From Candidatus Fibrimonadales bacterium (GTDB lineage: Bacteria; Fibrobacterota; Fibrobacteria; Fibrobacterales; Fibrobacteraceae), in the NCBI GenBank assembly GCA_009777135.1, contig WRMM01000042.1, positions 1 through 11,173 of the forward strand: a stretch of DNA of 11,173 nucleotides, read 5' to 3'. A program made the position numbers and the translations under genes. The notes under the pieces are model-generated. The model saw nothing but the letters and a program-made list of their open reading frames with translations, was not told where the DNA came from and ran no database searches. Below are positions 1 to 7,233 of the stretch, piece by piece. Positions within the stretch are counted from its first letter, which is position 1. The number at the start of each line of letters is the position of its first letter.

Positions 1-31
1 TTTTGCCTTTTAAAAAATCTATATTTATAGG

Positions 32-59
32 TGTCTCAAAAACGTTCTTTTTTGAGACA
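32..59. terminator. Perfect 11-bp hairpin, possible terminator
   Basis: Positions 32-42 (TGTCTCAAAAA) pair perfectly with 49-59 (TTTTTGAGACA) around a 6-nt loop. On the plus strand the stem is followed by a C-run and then five T's near position 70. The T-run sits several bases past the stem and the inner half of the stem is only A:T pairs, so this is not a textbook intrinsic terminator. It could end transcription of a gene left of the window, or be a dispersed intergenic palindrome. The pairing is seen directly; the function is inferred. Confidence 0.45.
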
Positions 60-397
60 GCCCCCTTTTTACCCAACAACCTCGCCAACTCCCAGCCTCG
101 CCAGCGTTTCAAAAACAGCGAAAACAGCAAATAAAAAGCGCGTTTTTGAGCAAAAAAAGCGGTTGCGCTAATGAATTGGGCTACAATGTGGCAAAATCAA
201 GGTAGCAATTTGGGCATTGGGAGCCTGTACCACTGGCCGCTTCGGGCGTGTTGATAGAGGCTTGTTCAGCTATCACCGTGGCAAGGGCTCCGCTTTATTC
301 GTGATGTTTATCTGACACATAAGATACTGCGGTCGTTTTTCTGTTAAGTGTTTTTATTTTTCTACATTTATGAACGATTATGAGAAAATGCGCCAAT
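60..397. other. Intergenic stretch without a clear gene
   Basis: No convincing full gene lies here. The stretch contains an 8-bp inverted repeat, TCAAAAAC (109-116) against GTTTTTGA (142-149), in an A-rich segment. On the minus strand a frame is open from 294 down to a TAG at 181-183. It encodes about 37 residues ending in a Cys-Pro-Asn-Cys motif plus eight residues, with no ATG start. The last 60 bases before 398 are T-rich and probably hold the promoter of the DUF805 gene, but I could not fix a -35/-10 pair. Confidence 0.5.
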
Positions 398-763
398 ATG
401 TACATTGATAGTTTGAAAAAAACAACTACGCTTTCCGGTCGTGCGTGCCGCAAGGAATTTTGGTTCTCTTGGCTTTGCAATACTGTTGCTTTTATTGTTG
501 TATTTATGATATTGGTATTCCTGCAAAGTATGTTCCAGCCTCCTGAGTCTGCAGTTATGATTATCTATGCGTTAGTGTGGGTTGTATTTGTTTTTTTGAA
601 TTTTTCTGTGTCCGTAAGACGTTTGCACGACACCAATCACAGCGGTTTGTATCTTATTTTGGGAGTACTTATACCGCCCATAGGTCCGTTTATTTTGCTA
701 ATAGCTTTTCTTCTTAAAGGAACTCCCGGAGAAAATAAATATGGACCAAACCCTAGACTTTGA
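398..763 (+). CDS. DUF805 family small membrane protein
   Basis: This is a 121-residue DUF805 protein, probably in the inner membrane. Its function is not established, as for most of this family. Family hallmarks are all visible: an N-terminal SGRACRKEFW motif at about 13-22, an RRLHD motif at about 74-78 followed by a Ser-Gly, and a closing GTPGENKYGPNP motif at about 108-119. Three hydrophobic segments lie at roughly 25-44, 53-71 and 84-106. An in-frame ATG at 380 would add six residues. I prefer 398 because relatives usually start about a dozen residues before the GRA motif; neither start has a Shine-Dalgarno sequence. The gene stands alone and converges on recJ 208 bp downstream. Confidence 0.85.
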   Translation: MYIDSLKKTTTLSGRACRKEFWFSWLCNTVAFIVVFMILVFLQSMFQPPESAVMIIYALVWVVFVFLNFSVSVRRLHDTNHSGLYLILGVLIPPIGPFILLIAFLLKGTPGENKYGPNPRL

Positions 764-971
764 TAGAATGCCCTTTTTAGCGAATTTAAGCCGTTTTTTG
801 TAAAATTCCCCAAACCCCATACCCTAAACCCAAACGACTTAATCAGCGTTTTACTATATTTACCATAGTCTTAGACCCTTTGCAATGATTGTTTGCGGGC
901 AAATCGCCAGGGCGAAAGCAGCAACGGACTTGTGGGCTTTTATGTGCAGAGTGTGTCTAAGGCTCTTTTAG

Positions 972-2639
972 CTAAATCACGCCCTGCACAATCAGCTGAA
1001 CGCTTTCAACTCCCTGATACACGTTAGAACGCACCTCAAAAACCAAATCCACATTGCCTTTTTGGAGCGAATCTGCCAAGTGCATTTTGTTGAACGCAAT
1101 TGCGGGAATGGAAACTCTGCCATGAACCGCATAAAAGCGCAAATGGCCGCCATTCAAAACCCTGAACCCTTTAACCGCAACCTGCCTGGCCAAAAATACC
1201 GGATACGAATTCTCATTGCCAAAAGGCTCTAGCCTCTTTAGCTCGCCCAAAAACTTCAGACTAAGCTCAGAAAGAGAAACTTCCAAATCATATTGAATGC
1301 TCTCTTCCATAACAGGCGTAAAATCTTGAATATTTGCCTGTTCTTCCATGCGAGTTCTAAGCTCGTTTATTTTTTCTGCGGCTATGTTAAAACCCGCCGC
1401 TTTCACGTGTCCGCCCCAGCGAGTAAAAATATCCCTGCATGGAAAAAGAGCGGCATGCCAATTGAATGAACCTGCGGAACGCGCGCTTGCAACTGCAACC
1501 CCATCGCTTTGAACAGAAATAATTGCCGTTGGGCGTTTGTACTCCTGGGCAATTCGCGCCGCAACAATCCCTACAACGCCAATATTCCACTCCAAAGAAT
1601 CTATTATCAAAACCTTGGGCAAATCATTTCCATAAATTTCTTCGAGCCTTTTAATAGCCTGAACATGAATGTCCAATTCGATTTTTCTGCGCTCTGTATT
1701 GCACTCAACAAGCTTGCTATACAAGCTTCCAATCTCTTCTTCGTCTTTGCACAAAAGAAATTTAAGCGCAGCGTCGGGGCTTTCCATTCTGCCGGGCGCA
1801 TTTAACAGCGGCGCCATGCGGTAATGAATGTCATTGCTGTTAACAAAGTTTTTGTCTGTTGCAAATTTATCATATAAAATCTTCACAGCAAGGCAATGGG
1901 AGTCCAAAAATTTACCCATTCCTTTTCTCACCAAACACATATTTTCCGCATTCAAAGGAACTATATCCGCTAAAGTGCCGAGCGAAACCAGCGGCAAATA
2001 TTCTTCCAAATCGCTCAAAGGCTTGCCGGTTTTTTGATAAAGAGCGTATAAAAATTTATAGGCAACGCCCGCTGCGCACAAAGATTTATTTGGGTATTGG
2101 CAATCCTCTAAAAATGGGTCTAAAATTGCATCTGCTATTGGCAAGCCTTCACCGGAAGGTTTGTGGTGGTCCAAAACCAGAACCTGCATTCCAAATTCTT
2201 TTGCGGCTTTTATCTCCTCTCTTGCGGTAATGCCCGTGTCTATCAAAATCAAGCATTCTGCGCCAGCATCCTTCATTTTTTGCAGAGTTCCGGCAGAAAG
2301 CCCGTAGCCTCCGTCAAAACGATTTGGCAGCATCCAGTTCACAGACAATCCCCAGTCGCCTAATGCTCCCGCTAAAATTGCCGCTCCAGAAATTCCATCC
2401 AAATCGTAATCGCCGTAAATCCATGCTTTCTTTTTGTTTTCGCGAACGTTGGAAATCAGCTCTATGGCTTTGTCCATGTTTTTCATCAAAAAGGGGTCAT
2501 GTTCGCAAGGAATGTCCCAATTTAACCATCTATCTGATTCTTCTAGCGTTTTAACGCCTCGCAAAATCAAAACTCGCGCCAAAAGAACTGAAACTTTGTG
2601 TCTTTTTGCTATTTCCAATGATAATTGTGCATTTGTCAT
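972..2639 (-). CDS. recJ: Single-stranded-DNA-specific exonuclease RecJ
   Basis: RecJ is a 5'-to-3' single-strand DNA exonuclease that acts with RecQ-type helicases in recombinational and mismatch repair. At 555 residues it has normal family length. The DHH phosphoesterase core shows DYDLDG (77-82), a metal-ligand Asp134 in LIDTG, the DHH triad 157-159, and LGTLADIVPL with Asp225. NAPGRM (280-285) follows. The DHHA1 part shows WNIGVVGIVA (351-360), an SARS substrate motif (385-388) and GGH (409-411). The C-terminal OB-like part includes LEPFGNEN (470-477). All catalytic positions I can check are present, so the enzyme should be active. The ATG lies within an ATGA overlap (2636-2639) with the stop of the upstream holB-like gene, implying one transcript and translational coupling. 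The identification is secure from motif order; the coupling is inferred. Confidence 0.96.
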   Translation of the reverse strand: MTNAQLSLEIAKRHKVSVLLARVLILRGVKTLEESDRWLNWDIPCEHDPFLMKNMDKAIELISNVRENKKKAWIYGDYDLDGISGAAILAGALGDWGLSVNWMLPNRFDGGYGLSAGTLQKMKDAGAECLILIDTGITAREEIKAAKEFGMQVLVLDHHKPSGEGLPIADAILDPFLEDCQYPNKSLCAAGVAYKFLYALYQKTGKPLSDLEEYLPLVSLGTLADIVPLNAENMCLVRKGMGKFLDSHCLAVKILYDKFATDKNFVNSNDIHYRMAPLLNAPGRMESPDAALKFLLCKDEEEIGSLYSKLVECNTERRKIELDIHVQAIKRLEEIYGNDLPKVLIIDSLEWNIGVVGIVAARIAQEYKRPTAIISVQSDGVAVASARSAGSFNWHAALFPCRDIFTRWGGHVKAAGFNIAAEKINELRTRMEEQANIQDFTPVMEESIQYDLEVSLSELSLKFLGELKRLEPFGNENSYPVFLARQVAVKGFRVLNGGHLRFYAVHGRVSIPAIAFNKMHLADSLQKGNVDLVFEVRSNVYQGVESVQLIVQGVI

Positions 2640-3556
2640 ATTTTTTGCGCCATCCTCAGCGCCATATTTTGAATGGCATGCTCAACGGTGAATTTTTTCG
2701 CCAGCACTGCCTGCAAAAGAAAATTGATGCTATGTATATGAGCTGGGCATTGCAGAGCCAGCCCCTCTAAAAAAAATGCGGCTGTATTTATGTCTTTTTC
2801 TATTGTCTGCGCATATAAAATTGCTGCAGAAGCATCGCCTTTAAGAGCGTGGCTTGCATAAACTTTTATTTTTTCTCTAAGCTCAGAATAATTTGAATCT
2901 ATGGCAAGCATTGCCTTTCCCGCTGAGCCAGCGGCAAATTCCAAAATATCTTCTGATGAAGCAGCATAGCCATAAGTTGTTAAAGTTTTGGAAATTTCTT
3001 CATTTTTCAAAAAAGGAACAGAAAAGCATGTTGAGCGAGAACGCACTGTTGGCAAAAGAGAATGCCTTGAATTTGCGGTCAATATAAAATATGTATTTGG
3101 CGGAACATCTTCAAATGTTTTCAAAAGTTTGTTTGCGGCTTGCTCGTTCATTAAATCTGCATTTGTTATAATCACAGCACGGTTGCCATAAGCTTTTAAT
3201 TCAAAATTTTTAAGCAAATGCTCAACCATCCCCACAGATATAATTGCGGATTCCGTTATATACCCAATATGAAAAGGGTTTCGCATAAATTTTTGCGAAA
3301 GCTCCGCAACCTTGGCATCTATTTTGGCTGGCGTGTCTCTGTCGTCGGCTTTGCCGTCTATGGGAGTGAGCCAAATAATAGGTTCGCTGCTATTTTCGCA
3401 AAGCATTTTTGCCAATTCCATTGCGATAAGCTTTTTGCCGATACCTGCCATTCCATCCAAAAGCAGCATCTGCGGAAAACGCTCTTGTTCATAAGCGTTT
3501 TTCAAAGCGTTCCAGACAGAAACCGCCTGCGCTGGTATGTTGGCGTGGTGGCTCAA
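2636..3556 (-). CDS. holB: DNA polymerase III delta-prime-like subunit
   Basis: This 306-residue AAA+ protein fits the delta-prime (HolB) clamp-loader subunit. It would help load the sliding clamp on primed DNA together with DnaX and delta. Visible motifs are a P-loop, GMAGIGKK (35-42); a sensor/box stretch with AANKLLKTFEDVPP (140-153), matching the family's ANALLKTLEEPP; and LPTVRSRS (168-175), the SRC-type arginine finger motif with Ser in place of Cys. The four-Cys zinc module usual just after the P-loop in many HolB proteins is missing: only Cys53 is in that region. The start is taken as TTG at 3556. An in-frame stop lies at 3575-3577, the next ATG falls at residue 30 and would cut into the fold, and no Shine-Dalgarno is visible. 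It overlaps recJ by 4 nt. A DnaX-like or other clamp-loader ATPase is the alternative, but the small size and C-terminus favour delta-prime. Confidence 0.82.
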   Translation of the reverse strand: MSHHANIPAQAVSVWNALKNAYEQERFPQMLLLDGMAGIGKKLIAMELAKMLCENSSEPIIWLTPIDGKADDRDTPAKIDAKVAELSQKFMRNPFHIGYITESAIISVGMVEHLLKNFELKAYGNRAVIITNADLMNEQAANKLLKTFEDVPPNTYFILTANSRHSLLPTVRSRSTCFSVPFLKNEEISKTLTTYGYAASSEDILEFAAGSAGKAMLAIDSNYSELREKIKVYASHALKGDASAAILYAQTIEKDINTAAFFLEGLALQCPAHIHSINFLLQAVLAKKFTVEHAIQNMALRMAQKI

Positions 3557-3622
3557 GAGAAATAATATAGAAAATTATGCTTTAGCTTTTTTCCAATACC
3601 TGTCTTTGCCAGCTGAAAATAG

Positions 3623-3651
3623 TTGACAGCTTCACCGTTTTTTTCTATATT
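3623..3651 (+). promoter_or_regulatory. Sigma-70-type promoter for tRNA-Ala
   Basis: TTGACA at 3623-3628 is a perfect -35. TATATT at 3646-3651 is a one-mismatch -10, and the spacer is 17 bp. Transcription would begin around 3657-3660, a few bases ahead of the tRNA at 3665. This is the best promoter in the window and probably also drives the genes after the tRNA. Confidence 0.8.
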
Positions 3652-3664
3652 TGAGCTTATCCCC

Positions 3665-3737
3665 GGGGTTATAGCTCAGTTGGTAGAGCATCACGCTGGC
3701 AGCGTGAGGGTCAGGAGTTCGAATCTCCTTAGCTCCA
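3665..3737 (+). tRNA. tRNA-Ala(GGC)
   Basis: A 73-nt tRNA folds into a full cloverleaf. The acceptor GGGGTTA (3665-3671) pairs with TAGCTCC (3730-3736) and includes the G3:U70 wobble that marks alanine tRNAs. The D arm is GCTC/GAGC. The anticodon stem TCACG/CGTGA encloses the loop CTGGCAG, with anticodon GGC at 3698-3700, which reads GCC codons. The T arm AGGAG/CTCCT carries TTCGAAT. The discriminator is A3737. The 3' CCA is not encoded and must be added by nucleotidyltransferase. The identity follows directly from the anticodon and the G:U pair. Confidence 0.98.
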
Positions 3738-3764
3738 TTTCCAAATTTCTATATTCTATAATCA

Positions 3765-4574
3765 ATGCTAGGCTTAACACCATTCAAGTATTTGCCACGA
3801 CCAATGCAAGCTATTTTGCTGATAAACGCAGTAATTTACCTGCTGTCTTGGGTTTTTAAAATGGAAATACTGATCTATGGAGCCTTTATACCCAGCTTGG
3901 CGCACGAGCTTTGGCGCTTTTTAAGCTACGCATTTGTGCACATAAACTTTATGCACATACTGTTTAATATGCTGATGTTCTGGATGTTTGCAACAGAAGT
4001 TTGCAAAACCCTTGGAGAAAGAAACTTCGTATCTCTTTATTTGGCGTCTGCGGTATTTGCCGCCATATTCAGTTTGCCATTTTATACCCTAGAAGCCATG
4101 GGGAATAACCCTAACATTCCCATAATAGGAGCATCGGGAGCGCTCTTCGGGGTTATGGTCGCCTATGCCTTTTTATTCCCGGAACGAACTATTTTGATGT
4201 TTTTCATAATACCCATGAAAATAAAATACGCAATATGGGTGTTTATTGCCATAACAGTATTTATGGTAAGAAGCAACGACGGCATAGCGCACTTCACGCA
4301 TTTGGGTGGAATAATCTCTGGCTACCTATTTATGCTGGCATGGTCAAAGCCCAAAAAGCAAAAAACATATTCAAGAGAATTTTTCAAGGAACAGGCAAAG
4401 CAATACAGCAATCCTCCAAAGGAAGGCGAGCTTTACAAGGGTTCTTTCAATGCAAAAGAAGAGCGGTTAAATGAAATTTTGGAGAAAATAAACCGCAGTG
4501 GCTTACAATCTTTGAACCAAGAAGAACGTGATTATCTTCAGTGGTTTGGACAGCAAAATAAAAAAGGAGGTTAA
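3765..4574 (+). CDS. Rhomboid family intramembrane serine protease
   Basis: This 269-residue rhomboid would cleave transmembrane substrates within the inner membrane; its substrate is unknown. The catalytic Ser124 lies in GASG (122-125), followed by ALFG. The catalytic His is most likely His179 in HFTHLGG. The HxxxxHxxxN signature of the second helix is His59, His64 and Asn68. About six hydrophobic helices span residues 15-195, giving the basic bacterial six-helix form. After them comes a charged cytosolic tail of about 75 residues ending in a helical LNEILEKI...GLQSLNQEERDYLQW motif, seen in other bacterial rhomboids. The ATG at 3765 has no Shine-Dalgarno. An in-frame ATG at 3804 (residue 14) is possible and would still keep the first helix. 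The gene starts 27 nt after the tRNA and ends 1 nt before the kinase gene. Confidence 0.93.
   Translation: MLGLTPFKYLPRPMQAILLINAVIYLLSWVFKMEILIYGAFIPSLAHELWRFLSYAFVHINFMHILFNMLMFWMFATEVCKTLGERNFVSLYLASAVFAAIFSLPFYTLEAMGNNPNIPIIGASGALFGVMVAYAFLFPERTILMFFIIPMKIKYAIWVFIAITVFMVRSNDGIAHFTHLGGIISGYLFMLAWSKPKKQKTYSREFFKEQAKQYSNPPKEGELYKGSFNAKEERLNEILEKINRSGLQSLNQEERDYLQWFGQQNKKGG
4565..4570 (+). promoter_or_regulatory. Strong Shine-Dalgarno deciding the kinase start
   Basis: AGGAGG sits five bases before the ATG at 4576. It lies inside the last codons of the rhomboid gene (Lys-Gly-Gly-stop). It rules out the longer reading from an ATG at 4528. It is the only strong Shine-Dalgarno I see in the window. 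Confidence 0.9.
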
Positions 4575-4575
4575 A

Positions 4576-5553
4576 ATGAAAAAAGCAATAGGCGTTGGAG
4601 CAGCTTTGGTGGATTTGGTGGCTTCGGTTAGCGAAGAGTGGGTTGTTCGGCAAAAAAAAGCAAAGGGCGGCATGAGTCTTATAAACTGGGGTGAAATGGG
4701 GCACATTCTTGGCAATGTTGAAAAACTCCAAATAATACCTGGCGGCTCAGCAAGCAATACCATGATTGGCCTCTCAAGGCTTGGCGGCTTGGCACGCTTT
4801 ATATGCAAGGTAGGCAACGATGATTTGGGCGATGTATATTCGCAAAATCTCTACTCCAACGGAGTGGAAGGACATATACGCAAAAACGCAACCCCAACAG
4901 GGCGAGTGCTTTCTGCAGTTACGCCAGATGCTCAGCGCACTATGTTCACATATTTGGGCGCCTCGGCAGAGCTTTTGCCAACGGAAATCAGCGATACCCC
5001 TTTTTACAACGCAAATGCCCTTTACCTAGAGGGTTATTTGGCATACAACCCTTCGCTTCTTTTGCACTGCGTTCAAGCGGCAAAGAACAACGGCTTGGAA
5101 GTGGTTTTTGACTGCGGTTCCTTTGGAGTTATAAAGGACTGCCGTTTTATAATAGACAAGCTGATAGAAGACAATGCAATAGATATCTTAATAGCAAATG
5201 AAGATGAAGCCTGTGCCTTAACCAGCGTGGAAGAAGACCTTGCATGCATGGAAATGGCTAAAATGGCTAAAATTGCCGTTGTTAAAATTGGCAGAAAAGG
5301 CTCAATAATTGGCGAAAAAGATAATCTTATTAAAGTGAGCACGCCAGAGGTTAAAGCTATAGACACCACAGGCGCAGGAGACCTGTGGGCGGCAGGTTTT
5401 TTATACGGCTATCTAAATGATTGGCCGCTTGAAAGGTGCGGCGAGCTTGCCTCTGCAACTGCCTCTGAAGTTATACAGGTTATGGGTCCTATTGTCCCAG
5501 ATGCTGGTTATGAGCGGCTTATTAAAATTCGAGACGAAATAGCGTCTAAATAA
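4576..5553 (+). CDS. PfkB-family carbohydrate/nucleoside kinase
   Basis: This 325-residue cytosolic kinase of the ribokinase/PfkB superfamily transfers phosphate from ATP to a sugar or nucleoside hydroxyl. The N-terminal substrate-binding motif is PGGSASNT (55-62), then GLSRLGG and KVGNDDLGD (78-86). The C-terminal PfkB signature is DTTGAGD (263-269) with Asp269 as the catalytic base, followed by an AAGFLYG helix. NEDEA at 208-212 matches the conserved N-x-x-E magnesium/phosphate motif. The long N-terminal insertion and the GGSASNT form resemble the adenosine-kinase-like branch, so adenosine or a related nucleoside is a plausible substrate, but the sequence does not prove it. The start is fixed by the Shine-Dalgarno at 4565-4570. 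Only 1 nt separates it from the rhomboid stop, so the two are co-transcribed. Confidence 0.92.
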   Translation: MKKAIGVGAALVDLVASVSEEWVVRQKKAKGGMSLINWGEMGHILGNVEKLQIIPGGSASNTMIGLSRLGGLARFICKVGNDDLGDVYSQNLYSNGVEGHIRKNATPTGRVLSAVTPDAQRTMFTYLGASAELLPTEISDTPFYNANALYLEGYLAYNPSLLLHCVQAAKNNGLEVVFDCGSFGVIKDCRFIIDKLIEDNAIDILIANEDEACALTSVEEDLACMEMAKMAKIAVVKIGRKGSIIGEKDNLIKVSTPEVKAIDTTGAGDLWAAGFLYGYLNDWPLERCGELASATASEVIQVMGPIVPDAGYERLIKIRDEIASK

Positions 5554-5573
5554 TTGCTAAATTACGCTTTGTT

Positions 5574-7202
5574 ATGCAAAAAAAACTGATTTTTACTCTC
5601 GTCGGGATATTATTCTCTGGTTTGTGCTTTGCACAGAGCAGCGCTGTCCAAGATAGTGCGTCTGTCATTGTTCAAGATAGTGTTGCAGCTAATGTTCCTG
5701 GCGGAGTTTTATCCATACAAAGCTCTGTGCTCGCAGGGGTGTGGCTTGAAGAGCAAGCTGTGGGAAACACGCCGTTTTCAATGGAATTGCCTGCAGGCTG
5801 GGCAATTTACTCATTGCGGGCGCCAGGTTATTGGTCGGAGGTTTTTATTGCAAACATTGAATCTAACATGAAAATTGAGCAAGAAGCGCAATTAAAAAAA
5901 TATGAGCTTGCCATGCGCGAGGTTCCCGATGTATCGCACATAAGCGATTTGAAAACTTTGGAAGGCTTGTACGATAGTTTATATGAGCAAAAGCCTGCTG
6001 CATCTCCAGACTCCATTTGCTTAGCCATTTTTGTTGCAGAATATCCCCTGCCTGTTTCTGCGCCCAGCCCGCTAAACGAAACCTCAGACGAATACCGCAA
6101 ATACTACGAAACCTATATCAGCGAAAGGCAGCTCTCATTCAACGAATGGTATGCAAGCTGCTCAGATCCTCAGAAGCATCTAAATGGAATTTCAATACGC
6201 ATAAACGAACTTAGCGCAATGCAAATCAGCGGTTTTATTCCTGCAGTGGGAGGGAAATTTGAGCCTTCTGAGCCAAGCGGTTTAAAAGGCGATTTGGAAC
6301 TCCATTTGCGTTCGCCAGACGGCCGCGCAGATGTTCTTTGGAAAGGCGCTTGGGAAAATGATTTTTTAACAGGCGATGATTTAGTAAGAGCTTTGACTGC
6401 CAGCACTCCTGCAGCTCTGTCTTTTTTGACAGCTCAAAATCAAACAATATGGATTCCTGTTGAAAGCGGTTTTTCAAGGCATCTTTACAAATACCATGAA
6501 CTCAATATATCTTGGAATGGTTTGCTATTCCCCATGAAAGGCGATTTTATTTTGCCGGAATGGCTGGCAAGCGCTATACCGCAACCTATTGAACCAGAAA
6601 CGCCAGAGCAGGCAACGCCAATAAAGCCGGAACCTGCAATGCCTAAAGCCATGCTGGCAATGATACCAGGCGGCAATTTCAGTTACAAAGGCAATGACAC
6701 GCAAATAAGGCCTTTTGCCATGAACACAAGCGCAGTGGATCAAGGCTTATATAGAGCCAAATGCGGAAAAAAGGATTTTGGCAAATTCAAAGGCGATTCG
6801 CTCCCTGCCCACAGCGTTAATTGGAAAGAGGCAAACAGCTGCTGCATTGCGCTTGGCGGCGAGCTTCCAACGGAAGCGGAGTGGGAATATTCCGCCAGAG
6901 CGGGTTCTCCGTTTAAACACGCATGGAACGATAACGCAAACCCCAAAGACTTTGCCGAATTCAGCAGCAAAAAACCAGCTCCCGTTGCCAGCAAAAAGCC
7001 TAATGGCTGGGGGCTTTACGATATGTTTGGCAACGTTGCCGAATGGGTTAAAGACGATGGCTTTTGGTTTGGCAAATACAAGTACTTGAAAGGCGGCAGC
7101 TGGAAATCCAAAGAAAACGATTTAAGCGTTGAAAGCAGCGTAGAAGAAGACGCCAGGTATTGGGGAACGCACACTGGATTCAGGTGCGTATTTAGGAATT
7201 GA
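5574..7202 (+). CDS. Secreted PEGA / FGE-sulfatase-fold protein
   Basis: This 542-residue exported protein has three parts. A signal peptide covers about 1-20 and ends in CFA before Gln-Ser; there is no lipobox. A PEGA-like beta domain spans about 43-105, with GVLSIQSS, GNTPF and LPAG...APGY. A middle region of about 230 residues is not recognised. A proline-rich linker at about 336-358 leads to a C-terminal FGE-sulfatase (SUMF1/EgtB/PvdO) fold. That fold shows MIPGGNF (363-369), GGELPTEAEWEYSARAG (428-444), NGWGLYDMFGNVAEW (477-491), LKGGSW (505-510) and THTGFRC (532-538). The paired copper-binding cysteines of aerobic formylglycine-generating enzymes are missing; the corresponding stretch (about 516-526) has only Ser, Val and Glu. 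It is therefore unlikely to make formylglycine and may be a binding or structural protein of the envelope. The start has no Shine-Dalgarno and lies 20 nt after the kinase gene, so it is probably in the same operon. Confidence 0.85.
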   Translation: MQKKLIFTLVGILFSGLCFAQSSAVQDSASVIVQDSVAANVPGGVLSIQSSVLAGVWLEEQAVGNTPFSMELPAGWAIYSLRAPGYWSEVFIANIESNMKIEQEAQLKKYELAMREVPDVSHISDLKTLEGLYDSLYEQKPAASPDSICLAIFVAEYPLPVSAPSPLNETSDEYRKYYETYISERQLSFNEWYASCSDPQKHLNGISIRINELSAMQISGFIPAVGGKFEPSEPSGLKGDLELHLRSPDGRADVLWKGAWENDFLTGDDLVRALTASTPAALSFLTAQNQTIWIPVESGFSRHLYKYHELNISWNGLLFPMKGDFILPEWLASAIPQPIEPETPEQATPIKPEPAMPKAMLAMIPGGNFSYKGNDTQIRPFAMNTSAVDQGLYRAKCGKKDFGKFKGDSLPAHSVNWKEANSCCIALGGELPTEAEWEYSARAGSPFKHAWNDNANPKDFAEFSSKKPAPVASKKPNGWGLYDMFGNVAEWVKDDGFWFGKYKYLKGGSWKSKENDLSVESSVEEDARYWGTHTGFRCVFRN

Positions 7203-7233
7203 TTAAGACAGCTAAAAAGCAAGCCAACTGTTC

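Noticed and set aside
1851..1860. Possible RecJ active-site loss (Asn in WNIGVVG, Ala in SARS)
   Set aside because: To my knowledge these variants are common in RecJ proteins of several phyla, and the DHH and metal-binding residues are all intact.
1509..3565. Several plus-strand frames opposite recJ and holB
   Set aside because: They are antisense to two motif-supported genes, have no homology-like motifs and no ribosome sites.
3623..3859. Plus-strand 78-codon frame running across the tRNA
   Set aside because: Its middle is simply the tRNA-Ala read as protein (the familiar IAQLVEH-type artefact); it has no ribosome site and overlaps the promoter.
4528..4575. Longer N-terminus for the PfkB-family kinase
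   Set aside because: It would overlap the rhomboid gene by 47 nt, adds residues outside the family fold, and a strong Shine-Dalgarno marks the ATG at 4576.
7203..7233. Terminator between the convergent FGE-like and kinase genes
   Set aside because: The 31-nt gap shows no stable stem with a T-run on either strand.
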